Assembly (NCBI GenBank): GCA_029962745.1
Contig: CM057165.1
Location: 1,650,256-1,714,255 of the forward strand
Source: Echinometra lucunter
Taxonomy: Eukaryota; Echinodermata; Echinoidea; Camarodonta; Echinometridae
Length of the DNA stretch: 64,000 nt
Reading direction: 5' to 3'
How positions within the stretch are numbered: position 1 is the stretch's first letter; each line of letters begins with the position of its first letter. The position numbers and the translations under genes are program-made. Below, one piece after another: positions 11,518 through 23,686 of this stretch. A model generated the notes under the pieces. The model was not told the DNA's origin and did not search any database. It saw only the letters and a program-made list of their open reading frames with translations.

Positions 11518-14418
11518 CATGATATTCACTCAGTAGATATAGAATGACAAAGTATATCATGAATCTGATGTGTATAACAGAAAATATATTTTGTGGAAAA
11601 GATGTATATCATAAGTCAGTTCGGTGCAGGTGCGTTGGAACCATTAGCCTATGTACCTGTTAGTTATTTTTTATTATCATTATTATTATTTTTAAGACGA
11701 AAAATTATAATAAATGTAGGCCTAGCTGATATACGTGGCATTCAAATCTTTCTTTTTTCATGATTCGGATATTCTAAATGGCAAGGGGGATGGGCAATTT
11801 CTCTTAACCCTGACAGATTTTCAGTCATGAAAAAATATAATTCGTTTGTTCAAATATACATGAAGCAGCTTTTTTCAAGATAAACTGTCAAAATTACCTT
11901 TAACTCTCATAGATGAAGGGCATTTCTTTTGCAGAGATTTTCCTCGCTTCGTCGCTTGGTAGCAATGCATTTTCGTACCGATCTCCTAGTTCAGAAGTAT
12001 AGTCATTTAAATCTAGCTGATATTATAGAGCTTATAAACGCAATATTTACGACATATAAACAAACAAAATGTGAAAGATCTTTGAACAACGAAATTTTTA
12101 TTTCAAATGTCATGGAATCTTGCTACAAAAAAAATAAATAAATAAATAAAAAATTAAAATGGGGGAGGGGGGCTCACTTGCCCCAGAATACCTAGCGGCG
12201 GGTACATAATTATTTCAGTTATCTGTAAGGTTACCTGGTTGACCAATATGAACAAGGGGGAATTTGGTTTATCATGATAAGACCATGCTTTTTCTTCATT
12301 ACTATGCGCTTTTCATTGCGTTTCAAATGGAATCCATGCATGCAGGACCGGCACAAAGAATAATCATTTCATGATAGTATATAATGAATAAAACTAAAGT
12401 TCCTAAAGTTGACTAATACCTTATTGATTGTACTTACTTGTTCCTCTTATTCTTACTTTTTCATCTTATACTTATTATGGAAAAGATCTAATTCAGTGTT
12501 TCTGATATTTTGATCTACACATTTTTTCTTGTTTTGTTTTGGGTCATGAATTTCATTTACTCCCAAACGGGACCTGACTCTAAACAACTGAAACTATTGA
12601 AATTTTGTGACATTAACTTAGATCAACAAAGTATTTTTATGTATAGGTCTAATTTGGACATGAAATGAGATGTGCGATGCCTTGTTATTTGCCATGTATG
12701 TTTTAATCCAACCAACTCAATACTTTGTTATATCTTGCTATTCTTATGTTTACGAACTCACGTTGATTTCTATTGCTACTCGTGTAACATAATATAATAC
12801 AAATGCCACCCTTTTCCTTTCCACTATAATCCTTTATCTCTACCTTATTTCCTTCATTCTTTTTAACGTAGAATGATGTTTGAGTATACGTACATTTCAT
12901 GTTCTAAGTACTGTATTTTGTCTTCAGCGACCCCAACACAAGCCACGCTTTTCGGATGTTCGCCACCTTCTCTGTTTGCTATATTATTTATTGCAATTTT
13001 GTATTTTATATTTTGATCAGAAGGAAATAAATGTGAATTCAATATCAATATCAAGATCAATATCAATTGTTTAACTAATATTTTCCCATCTGAATTCAGT
13101 AATCCCAGTCTATCTAATTGAAACTCTGAAACTGAAACTAAAAGTGCTAATCAAATTCATTTACTACAACATAGAACTAACTGAATCCAATATGATATCC
13201 AATACTCCTTACCTTAACTACTCACTTTCGTTGCATACGTAGTTTCCAGTATGTTATGTTCTCTCTGTATGTTACGTAATAACTCATTATGAATGTCACT
13301 GATATAAATCACTTCACTTTTGAAGACATGTTTTTAACTTATTAATAACACCGATGTTTCTTTAGATCACTCTACAGAGAATATCTGTGTGGGTTTTCCA
13401 AGATAGTTTATTGTTGATGAATATTCCGAGAAATTTTGTTTGATTGCACACATTCAGTATTTATACCACTTATCTTCATCCTGTTAATATCATCAGGAAA
13501 TGTTTTTATTGAATTACTGAATAACATAATTTGTCTTTTTTATGTATAGAGTGATAATCTATTTGCCCGTATCCAGCGATGAACGGAATTGAATTCTGAG
13601 TTCATTACATTTATTAGAGCTATAGGGTCCCGATGTGAAAATGATATATTGAAGTCACCAGCGAATGGAATGAATGATAATATGTTAGAAGATCTCTTAA
13701 AGTCGTTAGAGTATGAATAATAGGGCTATTTCATGATAGAAATTGTCTCATAAGGTTATAAATGTGAAATTTTAATTCACTCCAGTTAAAATTAATTTTC
13801 AAACATCGCTGTATACTTCTTTCGTTTCGTTTGAATCTTAATGAATTACAATTGTATTCATTTGTTCACGTGTTCTTAAAAGAAATAAAAAAAGCTTCGA
13901 TATAAACAATGCTTTTGTCAAAATGTGAAAAAAGAAATTGTATGTATAGGATTCCTAATATCCTCAATTTTTTATATTTTAAATCTTGTTACTTTTGTAT
14001 GGAAATTACTGTCATTTACTGTGAATTTTGATTGATATTATTTGAGCAAATAAATACCTGAAAAGGTGGAAGAAAAAAAAAAAAAGAATTGTATTCACTG
14101 AGTGATATATAAAGTACTCAGTGCATTAACTTTTGCCCCCTCCCCTAGTTTTGTTGTTGTTTTTACTGAGTGTTTTAAAACAGTTTTCTGTTGAGGAACA
14201 CTGCCAAGGCCAAGGGGGAGATTGCACTAATAACCTCGAATGAAATAAAGCGTGCTGCAGTAAAACTGACTTCGCAGTAGTACACCGCATCGTGTAGACA
14301 TCAAATTAGTGCTAGGAAAGCATGTAATACAACATAGGCCTAATTTTTGAAATGGGCCTCTGAAAAGTGCCTTCTCATAGATCATCCTAAGCCGAGATAT
14401 ATTAGGCTGTAAGGCCAG
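11518..14418. other. Intergenic, receptor 3' flank
   Basis: Contains the receptor polyadenylation signal (11709-11714) and a retroelement 3' tail at 12907-13070. The remainder is AT-rich unique-looking sequence in which I see no gene. Confidence 0.5.
12907..13070 (+). repeat. Retroelement 3' tail, copy 1
   Basis: Shares CCCCAACA, GCTTTTCGG and TGTTCGCCACCTT blocks and a GGAAATAAATGTGAATT end with 15384-15490, then runs into a TCAATA-type short tandem tail. This layout is typical of LINE/SINE 3' ends. No protein remains. Confidence 0.65.
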
Positions 14419-14857
14419 TGGTTTATAGCCACTTGGTCCAATACTGGTTGGTCTAATTCCCAGGTCGTCCAACACCGCTATGGCTAAACCCATTTGGTCT
14501 ACTATCAATTTTGGTCTAATTGCCGTTTGCTCCAATCATCACTTGGTCTAATACCCACTTGGGCTAATTGTCATTTTGTCTAATGATCAAATGGTCTAAT
14601 TGCCACTTCGTCTACTTAGTTTTTCTCATTTCGTTTAATGACCATTTGGTCTATTACAAGTTCGGCCAATCAGATAGACTAAGTGGTGTTAGACCAAGTT
14701 AGTACTGGACGAAATGGGCATAGCCTAACTGGAAATTAGACGAAATGGTAAATGGACTGAGTGGCAATTAGAACAAATGGTTAAAGTGGGAGTAGACCAG
14801 CTGTTAGACGACCTGGGAATTAGACTAACCAGTATTAGACCAAGTGGCTACAAACCA
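14419..14857. mobile_element. Foldback repeat made of degenerate TGGTCTAAT-type units
   Basis: The left half repeats variants of TTGGTCTAATTGCCA and CACTTGGTCTAAT; the right half carries their reverse complements (ATTAGACCAAGTGG). The outer ends pair: TGGTTTATAGCCACTTGG on the left against CCAAGTGGCTACAAACCA on the right. The centre is near 14640-14660. It has no coding capacity, and a target duplication was not clear. Confidence 0.8.
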
Positions 14858-15383
14858 TTCACACTACCCATTTACTCCAGGGACGTGATATCGATGGATT
14901 AACATGTTTATTTTTGTTTCTTCGTTTACTTTCTCTCTGCTTAATTGCACTGTGTTAGTAGAAAGAGATATTTCCAAAAAACAGACTCTGTTCCTTCTTC
15001 TCTGTCCCAAAAAAGCGCGCTTCCTTTGCACTTTCGCGAAGTGTTTTTCGACGTTTACTCAAGTCATTTTTTCCGTATATTTAACGAGTTAGCGGTCAAC
15101 AATAACCTCCTACAGATACTGTAACTGTCACAAAATCCGTATGCACTCATTCATTTCGGTTAATCCTGCTCATCGCCGCGCAATAGCTTTTCGCCCGACT
15201 GTAAATTTTCGAACCAAGTCAGAAACGTTGCGCTGAGCCAGCGCATCCTGCTACAAGTGGTTGTTGTAATAATACCCTAATTCTGTATAAGTTAGTCATA
15301 TCCTCTTCTAGATATAATGAAGAGGGTAAAAACTAAGAAAATGAGATGATTTAACGTTCAATAATGTCTGTATGTTTGTATAC

Positions 15384-15490
15384 GTAGTATTGTCACTATG
15401 TCTTCGGCGTCCCCAACATAAGTTCAGCTTTTCGGCTGTTCGCCACCTTTACAATATCTCGGAAGGAAATAAATGTGAATTTCAGTTTCA
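15384..15490 (+). repeat. Retroelement 3' tail, copy 2
   Basis: Matches 12907-13070 in the CCCCAACATAAG, CTTTTCGGCTGTTCGCC and GGAAATAAATGTGAATTTC blocks, same strand, but is shorter in the middle. Confidence 0.6.
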
Positions 15491-16175
15491 GATTTTAACT
15501 TCAAATTTCATACGACAGAGGGCGTTAGAAGAAAGAATAGGGGAGAGATATTGGAAAAGTTTTTCAAGAACTTCCGAGGTGCTTCATGATTTTGAAGAAG
15601 TATTTGAACCCTTCGGTCTCGTATTTGCTATACTATGCCCACATCGGCCCAGGGTCATGACGCAGCAAAATGACTGCACAAACTTTTAGACTTTGTACTG
15701 GATACGTGATTCGACTGCACGTTATCATGAGAATGTTAAACCAGAGCTTGTCGTGATGTGGAATATCGTAACTCATATCTCCATTTCCTAACGAAGCTGC
15801 TTGTTTATATACAAACGCTCTTCTCCCCTGAAAAAAAGGTATGTGCTCCTGTAGTGAAATTGTTTTGTGATTTTGTGGTGTTTAGCATCAAAATTGTGCT
15901 TATTTTCTTTTTGTGTGTGTGTTAATTCGATTTATCTTTTTATTACTATGAAGTATGAATTCAGTTGTTTTCTTATGGAAGAACAGATGAATTTTGTAAA
16001 TGCTACTGAAATGGGGTATCCTCCATATTGTATATTTTCATGAATTATTGTCATGCATTTATATATTTTTGTAAATTTTGATACTGAAATGAAATCAAAC
16101 AACTAACGCAATCAAACGAAATTGAGTGTTAATGTTTATTTATTGCCTCTTTCATCTATTTATCTGTCTCGTCTG

Positions 16176-16180
<5 letters not shown>

Positions 16181-16232
<52 letters not shown>

Positions 16233-16256
16233 ACTCTCTCCCTCCCTCCCTCCCCC
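16181..16256. repeat. (CT)n microsatellite
   Basis: Nearly pure CT repeat passing into CCCT units. Confidence 0.95.
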
Positions 16257-16783
16257 TCGTTTCCTGTTCTATAGCAAACATGTTTTCTTCCCGAAAAAAA
16301 TTAAGCAATGTAACTTTAAAGCGTGATCTCTATTTCCTGTTGGAGGAAGCAGCGAACATTTTGATCGATCAAATTTCGTCTACTTTATAGTAATGACCTC
16401 CTCGCAATGAACCCTATTTTCTAAACGCTTCCTGCCGTGATATACACTGTTGCTCATGAAGTTGGATTTTTTTTGTTTGTTTTTTACTTACCTCAGAAGT
16501 TCCACTTACCGTGTGACAATATGATTTATTCATAATTAATGATGCATAGATCTTTCTAGCAGGAGTACAGAGGTATTGTGATTGTGGTTCAATGCATGGC
16601 CTTACAAAGGGATTTTTCAGTCGGAGCGGGGCAAATGCAATGCAGTATTGAAAATGTTATTACATTTTTTTTTTAATGAAATTTCTGAGGGCAGCCCTCT
16701 ACCCCACCCCAGCTGCGTATATTCGGACATGATTCAGTGCTGATCCCTGGTTCAAAGCCATATCCAAAATAGTGTCCTTTTCA

Positions 16784-16822
16784 AAGAACTTCATTACCGT
16801 CGCAGAGGACTTAAAACCGTAG
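16784..16822 (+). pseudogene. Possible decayed relic of a third sulfotransferase exon 6
   Basis: Translates as KNFITVAEDLKP then TAG. The intact copies read KNFFTVAQNEAF at the same place in exon 6. At the DNA level the first 21 bases differ at only three positions from 6286-6306 of copy 1 (AAGAACTTC, then A/T, TT, ACCGT, C/T, GC, A/G). No GRW upstream and no continuing similarity downstream. Its position between the two paralogues supports a remnant of a further tandem copy; a chance match is possible. Confidence 0.4.
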
Positions 16823-17650
16823 GTCCCGTGGTTTCTTACTTATAAGCATACACATGCTTCAAGAGTTACGCATGCAAAACAAATACTCATGATAGTTCAA
16901 TAATTATAATCTGGGAATGAATATATTTTATCTGTTAGGAAGAAATCATTGTCAAAATCATTCCACTGATGGATGTAAACAATTTTATTCCAGACTTTAA
17001 TGAGAAACAGTGATTAAAGGTATAGACTACCTCATTGTTTGCTGTATATATTGCGCATGACGCATGTACACTGCGCTAACGCCTAGAGTCGACTGTGGCA
17101 CTGCTCTGTTTGTTCCACTGATCGACCAAAGCCTCTAAAGAGTTCAGCGTGTTTTTAGAAAGGAGTGGGGGAAAGTCACTAGTTTAAGAGTGATTTCGGG
17201 GATCGTTTCCTTGAACCCACACAAAAGTATCAGAGGAAATCCACTTCCACGTAATAGCTGAATATTACTGATCCTTTGAGTGTGGATTTCACGACTTTGG
17301 AGATGGATTTCATTCCAAACGAAGTGATTCTAAGTATGATTATCATGAATTCTCACTCTCCCGCATACAATGGCATATAGAGAATAATTTGGTTCACAGG
17401 AATTCATCAGATTCGGGCCGGACTTATAACTACCTCCAATGTCCGTCTTTACCGACTAACCTCAGTTTTAACCCTTATGCCGAACATATAGTACTGTACT
17501 ATCCAGAGAACTTTAGTGAAAGGTCTGTGCAAATTTGCTGCACAGTGAGGTATTCATGTACCGAACATAACACTAGAATACTGTATTTAAAGATTCTTTG
17601 TCGTGTTTGTGATGAAGAGTCCGTGCAAATTTGCAGCAATTATAATTCCA

Positions 17651-17674
17651 TCTCTCTCACTCTCTCTTTCTCTT

Positions 17675-17719
<45 letters not shown>

Positions 17720-17720
17720 T
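17651..17720. repeat. (CT)n microsatellite
   Basis: CT and CTTT units, upstream of sulfotransferase 2. Confidence 0.9.
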
Positions 17721-18089
17721 TAATCTTTTTGGTGTATATGTTACATTAATGTTATATTTGCGGATTGCCCTTTTTTATATCAATTCACATTCGATTGTCT
17801 AACAAATGCATTGGACGAATCCTGACTGGGCGTCAGGGTATATAGATCCCCCTCCCCTCCCTATCCCCTCGTCAGGCCTTTTGTTTGTTTCTCTTTGTCT
17901 GCTTGTCTCAGACTCGATCCTCTTTTTTCTTTCTGAAGTTAAGAAATGTTTTCAGGTGCAAAATATTATACTTTTTCTGCTTTTCATATTTTCTCGCAAT
18001 TCTCACCCCCATTTTGTATTTTATTATATTTTTTTAGCACAAAATCCCCGATCCGCCCCATTGATGGCTGTTTATCATTATTTCTTTAG

Positions 18090-20415
18090 ATGGCAGGCCT
18101 CGAGAACGTTCCATCTTTTAAGATGGAGCACGAATACAAAGGAATACGCTATTCAAACGTGGTCCTGGATTCCAGCATCGACCGAATGAAAACATTTCCA
18201 GTTCGGGAAGATGACATCTGGATAGTGACCTTTCCCAAAGCTGGTCATTCATTTTTAAATTTCCAGGGGGTGTTTCACAAAGACTAAGATTGACCCAAAT
18301 CACTCTTAACTTTGGCAGGCCATTCATGCCACTGTTTGCTTTCATCGTCGGTATCTCAAGGGATGCGCAAATTATTGTCACAAATTTGAAGAATTTTTTT
18401 TTTCTACATCAATGAACTATAAAAACTTGTCAATTTTGCAGATTTGTAACCATGATTTGCAAATCCTCTGAGAGATCCATGGTGAAAGAAAACAGTGACA
18501 TGAATTGCCAGCCAAAGTTAAGTGCGATTTTAGTCAATCTATAGTCTTTGTAAAACACCCCCCTGATTAATTAATTGAGTTCATTTCTATCATGTTTGAT
18601 CGTTATTCAAATTCAAATTCATATTTATTCATTTCCAACAGAAAGAAAATACAATGAAATTGCATAGATACAATTATGATACAAGCAATATGAAATTAAG
18701 ATATATACATAATATTTTTTTCTTTCATGAGTTAACATATCAATAAACAATTAGAATATATCATTATATCACACTTAGCATCAAAAATTTCAGGTCGAAT
18801 TGACCTATCTGATGATTCTGTCCGTGGACTTTTTTTTTCCACTGTTACCTGTTCATTTGTGATTAGTCATTAGGTCATTTTAGTGTGTATTTCAACCTTT
18901 TATCTGTTGTTTTATCTTTTTTAGGTTCTGAAATGCAAATTGTAAGCAATTCGACCATCGGCTGTCAGTCACAGATTGAAATTGAATATGAATAAATAAA
19001 TGAATGAATAAATAAATAAGTGAATAAATGAATAAATAAAATAAAATATATAGTAAATAAATCAAATGAATGAATGAATAAATATTAAGTAAATGAATGA
19101 AATAAATAGATAAATGAATAAACAAATAAATTAATTGAATGAATGAATAAATAAGTAAATAAATAAAATAAATAAATAGGTAAATCAATAAATCAATAAA
19201 TCAATAAATCAATAAATCAATAAACAAATTACAGGAACTCACTGGATGCTGGAAGTGGTGGGACTCATTCTCAGCGATGGCTATCCAGAGAAAGTCAACC
19301 GATCCCTCAACTCTTCTACTATAGAGATGATCAACGTTGATCAAAAGTTTCCTGCGACTAGAGAGGAGGAAAAGAAACATCCCTTGGACATGTCTCCATT
19401 CTTGGATATTGTTGATAAAGCGCCCTCACCAAGAGTCATTGTGACGCATTTGCAGCCCGACCTTCTGCCTCAAGACTTACTTAAAGCTAAGGTTTGTCCG
19501 ATTTTATGCATCTTTTTTTTTTTAATGTTTTCCTCAAATGCTTCCAGCTTCGACAGGAAACTGGTTCTCACTTTTTGTTGGTTTTCTTTTTCTTGAAATT
19601 GACATTTTAGCAAAATGGGCACAATACGGGTAAAAGTTTTTTTGGTTCTTTCTACTGATGTATTTGGTAGAATTTCTAAAGATCTGTATCTCAGTTAAAT
19701 TGTGGCAAATATATATATATACATTGCAATAAAATATATGTATAGAAAGATAATGTTAATCTATATACGTTATATGTTAATCTATATACATTTAACCTTT
19801 AGCCAATTCGATTTATAATGACCGAGAATCCATTTGGCTCGCCACATTCAAGTAGTTCGTAAAGTCATTCGTAACTTTACGAACAGCTTTGAAACACTCC
19901 CTGGTAATTACTGCACGCTTTCAGCGCCCTAGGGCAGCCGAGATATGAATGAAACCTGAATGAAAGCATGACTGGTTTGTGCTTGTAAACTAGCAACCAG
20001 GAGACCGATGGCAGTCCTCTTTGAGGGACTTGGCAAAGAACACTACCGAAAGCATAACTAGTGTCAAATAATCAACCATGATAATCGGTAATAATGATGG
20101 TTTCATTTATTTTTTAGCTGCCCTGAAAGCATTCATTGATATCCACACGATTTTGAACCCGGGTAGTCCCGGTTGCGATACTGCTTCATGCTCTATACCA
20201 CTGATCCATCATCAAGCATATTTTTTGAAACAGTTTACGTTGATACTTATGTTTGAATTCTCAGGTAATCTACGTGGCTCGAAATCCCAAGGACATCATC
20301 GTATCCTGGTTTCAGTTCATCGGGAAGAGCGTGCCCATACCATTCACAATGGAGAAAGCAATCCAAGATTTTATGAATGGTCGTAAGTCCTCTGTTTTTC
20401 ATGATTACTCTCTGT

Positions 20416-20447
<32 letters not shown>

Positions 20448-22659
20448 ACGATAATCATCAACACTTCCCTATATACATGATATATGGAAGTCCAGTATTT
20501 TGTTAACATCAAAATCATTCAGGCTAGGTATGCATAAACTGTTTTTTAAAGTATAATTATTACAGGAAGAATTAAATTATTGAAGCAAAACACAAGAATA
20601 TTCGAAAAATGATAAAACTCTTTCAGATATAAGTGATTTTGTTCGCTTCTTCGCTAAAGTAGAAACAGAGTGACCGATTGAGACCCCTTGAGACGATATT
20701 CAGATATTACCAAATCTTTTTTCAAAAATCAATCCTACTTTAAATATTGTTAGTGATTGTTAACAGAATATGGAGGTTTTCAAATACTGCCGTTTTGAAA
20801 TTAGTATCAATACAGCATTTCGATCTTGAATTCTTTAACTGTCGATGTTAGAAATTTGTGGTTGTCAAGAAATTTACTATCGCAAAAAGACGATTCTTAT
20901 TAATTTGTTGTTCCTATGAGATATATATTGTCGTGAATGTTTTTTTTTTTATTTGTTTGTTTTCTGACAAGACATGCATTGGGGACCTTGGCCTACACAT
21001 GTTCGCCCATTCTGGGAGCTCAGGAACCACAAAAATGTAACGTTTGTCTTCTACGAGGACCTGAAAAAGGTATACAGCGGAGAAGCCTTAGGAGAAATTA
21101 AAGTCCAATGAATGGCCAGAATAAGAAAAAAAAACTTTGTTGAATGACGAGTTAAGATTGGCAAGAAAATAGAAGGTGAAGAGGTTAAAAAGAGAAAGAC
21201 TTCAGGGCCGGATCCGGGGAGGGGGGAGTCGGAGGGTGCCACACGCCCCCTATATTTCCCTAGCAATGTCCCCCTCCCCATAGTTCATTGAATATAAGCA
21301 GTTCATTCTTTTTAAATCCTTCATCATTTTATACAAAAATATCCAAAGTATGTACCAAATTACACCATTTTATGATGAAAAATGCGAACTTTCCACACAC
21401 CACCCTCACCCCTTGGTCCCTTCACTCCCTTGTTTACGCCCCCCCCCCCCCCCCCCACTTCTCACAGCTCTGGATCCGGCCCTGGACTTTGAATGAAATG
21501 CTCAACATAGATCGTAGGGACCAGATTAAAAAGAGAAGAATTACGGCCATATTACTGATTATGCCATAAGCAATATGTCAAAAAACGAGCTGATAATTAT
21601 CTGTTTTATCCCTTATTTTTTCCTTTCGAAAAATTGATATGATTGGATGATGAACAGTAATTGGAATCCATTTTTACAATTTTATTCCTTAAAGTGGCCA
21701 ACATGACTGTGTGCAGGGCTTCCTAATGAGGAGAAACGACGCTCATTATCAAATACAGTTTTGGATTGGATTAGACACTCTTAGAATAAATGGTCCTAAT
21801 AAGAACCTTTTCTTGTCCCACATTTGGAACCCTTTAAGGTTCGTCAAAGAACCATTACTAACCTATGAAGGTTCTCTTAAGGGTTCTAAAGGGGTCTTTA
21901 GAACCATTATTATTATTACAAGGAACCATTTGGGGTTCTTGAAACATAAACATGATAAAGAACCCTTTATAGAACCCCTCTTCAGGAGATCCTAAATGCG
22001 GGACAAAAAAAAAAGGTTCTAACTACTAGTTAACTAGTGGCACATTTTCCTAAAGGTGATCATATACTCCTCCTAATCCCCCCTCCCCCCCCCCCCCCCC
22101 CCCCCCCCGTCGCTGCACTTCTTGATGATTTCTATTTTTGTCTATATTCTGGTTCTCCAGGATCCCGCCAAGCACATCAAGAAGATCACTGAAGAAATCG
22201 GTCGCCCGCTATCAGACGAAGCCCTGGAGCGAGTTGTGAAGTTCAGCCATATTGACGCACAGAAAGAAACATTCAAGAAAATGGCGGAAAGTGGACAAGG
22301 AAATTTGGTGAAAGGGGCCGGAGAGTTCGCATTTCTGAACAAAGGTAACAATTTAACACTTAATATCACTGAAATCCAATTCTGAAGACGATGCTAATTA
22401 GATACCATTGCAATTTAGAAGAATTTGACAGAACATCTTTAAAGATCTCAATTTGCAACTGGAAAGTGCCGAATTTTACATTTACTTGCTTAATTCTACA
22501 TTTTATTTATCATACTCTTTTCCGTTGACAATTTTTCCTTTTTATCAAGGTACTTTTGGTCGATGGAAGAACTTCTTCACTGTGGCGCAAAACGAAGCCT
22601 TCGATGAGTGGTATAAGAGCAAGATGAGCGACTGCGACATTAAGTTTACTTTTGTGTAG
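18090..22659 (+). CDS. Cytosolic sulfotransferase (SULT family), copy 2, 6 coding exons
   Basis: Paralogue of the gene at 783-6380, same predicted PAPS-dependent chemistry, substrate unknown. Coding exons: 18090-18243, 19235-19491, 20265-20382, 20972-21069, 22161-22344, 22550-22659; lengths and phases are identical to copy 1, again 306 aa. It keeps TFPKAGTHW, His123 (VTHLQ), VIYVARNPKD with Arg143 and Ser151, and GRWKNFFTVAQNEAF with KxxxTVxxxE. The RKG position reads NKG. Odd points: the exon 1 donor is weak (CTG|GTCATT) and lies 20 bp from a transposon; the exon 2 acceptor has an AATAAATC repeat instead of a pyrimidine tract. All frames are still open, so it is called as a gene, with splicing efficiency in question. 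The ATG directly follows an acceptor AG, as in copy 1. AATAAA at 22776-22781 is the likely polyadenylation signal. Confidence 0.9.
18264..18565. mobile_element. Short inverted-repeat element (MITE), CAGGGGG ends
   Basis: Left end CAGGGGGTGTTTCACAAAG; the reverse complement of the right end reads CAGGGGGGTGTTTTACAAAG, and similarity continues inward through AAGATTGA and a CTTAACTTTGG block to about 45 bp per arm. No coding capacity. It is inserted 20 bp inside intron 1 of sulfotransferase 2. Confidence 0.85.
18987..19229. repeat. AAAT/GAAT/AATC short tandem repeats abutting a splice acceptor
   Basis: Tandem AAATAAATGAAT-type units grade into AATCAATA units and reach to within 6 bp of exon 2 of sulfotransferase 2 (starts 19235). 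Confidence 0.9.
20417..20446. repeat. A(30) homopolymer
   Basis: Thirty consecutive A in intron 3 of sulfotransferase 2, 34 bp after the donor site; perhaps a retroelement tail. Confidence 0.95.
21203..21484. mobile_element. 282-bp MITE with 13-bp perfect TIRs and 5-bp target duplication
   Basis: Ends CAGGGCCGGATCC and GGATCCGGCCCTG are perfect inverted repeats of 13 bp. The bases immediately outside are GACTT on both sides (21198-21202 and 21485-21489). The interior holds C and G runs but no gene. It lies in intron 4 of sulfotransferase 2. Confidence 0.85.
21799..22022. mobile_element. Inverted-repeat element rich in GGAACC/GGTTC motifs
   Basis: Left end AAGAACCTTTTCTTGTCCC and right end GGGACA, an A run and GGTTCTAA are complementary. 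The interior carries many alternating GGTTC and GAACC boxes able to pair. Intron 4 of sulfotransferase 2. Confidence 0.7.
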
Positions 22660-22775
22660 GCCTTATCAAAAGCAGGGTAGGTCTTTTTCAGAGCCCAAAG
22701 GCCTGCTTTAAAAAAGAGCTGTGTTATCATCATCGCAATGAGGTCTCATAATGATGTGGGTTGTGCTTTTCATTG

Positions 22776-22781
22776 AATAAA
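22776..22781 (+). terminator. Polyadenylation signal AATAAA of sulfotransferase 2
   Basis: Canonical hexamer 117 bp after the stop codon, inside TTGAATAAACCATC. Confidence 0.6.
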
Positions 22782-23588
22782 CCATCACCAAGATCATGAT
22801 GAGTTGTTTACATTTTGCTTTTCAAAACAACCATGGGCGTCAATCATGGGGCCAGGGGGCACGTAGATTATTGAGTGCACGATAGGTTAATAGTAAAATC
22901 TTATAGATTATACGCTTATAGCTTATTCTTGACATGAATTTGCGTCGTAGCCATCTTTGGAGCCATCATCATTTCATTTAAATTTGAATCTCAATTTGAA
23001 TATCAGAATCCATACAAAGGATATCTTTAAGCGAATTAGATATTTTTGCCTGATGCGACTTTGAGTAACACATAAGATCATTAACGTTATGGGCGGAAAT
23101 CCGTGTTAAGGCGTGAAGGGAACGCATTCAAAATTCCCCAACAAGCAAACAACAAAAAATGTTATCTATTCGAGGGGTGATACTTTTGCCCTCCCCCGAA
23201 CCCAAAACGGGCCCAAAACAAAGAAATCATAGTTTCTCCCATGCAAGAATACTTAGTAGAGCATCGTACTTAACAGAGCACGCCCCACATCATTCAATAT
23301 CTGACATTGAAAATATTGCTGAAGTCATGAAATAGTATACATTTTGTTTCATGAATAAATTTTTTGTAATCCCATAAATTCTCCTGTTGTAGTGAAAATT
23401 GTTTTCTTTGGAACTTTAATAATAGATAGGGCAACTCTTGGTAACTGATTGATGGAAGTGATCATGCAGTGGGGGTGGGGTGGGGTGAGGTGCAGAGATG
23501 CAGCACTGCTTGTTGGAACAAAAATTTCGCACACCATTTTCAACACCCCCCCCCCCCATGGCTGTACGCACATAGGGGCAGGTTCCTT

Positions 23589-23590
23589 CC

Positions 23591-23622
<32 letters not shown>

Positions 23623-23651
23623 GCAACAACAAACAAACCCCCCCCCCCCCC

Positions 23652-23683
<32 letters not shown>
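23589..23683. repeat. Poly(C)/poly(A) tract
   Basis: C run 23589-23615, then AAGCAACAACAAACAAA, C run 23638-23652 and A run 23653-23683. Proline and lysine frames here are not genes. Confidence 0.95.

Positions 23684-23686
<3 letters not shown>

Larger units (their letters stand above)
14858..18089. other. Intergenic, upstream of sulfotransferase 2
   Basis: Holds a retroelement tail (15384-15490), two CT microsatellites (16181-16256 and 17651-17720) and a short sulfotransferase exon-6-like relic (16784-16822). The last ~100 bp before 18090 ends in a pyrimidine-rich tract plus AG, indicating a 5'-UTR intron end. No intact gene seen. Confidence 0.5.

Noticed and set aside
15372..15689. 105-codon plus-strand frame
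   Set aside because: The first part is the retroelement 3' tail shared with 12907-13070, and no family is recognisable.
17389..17802. 137-codon plus-strand frame upstream of sulfotransferase 2
   Set aside because: Contains the CT microsatellite and has no recognisable domain or splice signals.
20078..20386. 102-codon frame overlapping sulfotransferase 2 exon 3
   Set aside because: Wrong frame over the exon; the true exon 20265-20382 is in another frame with conserved RNPKD motif.
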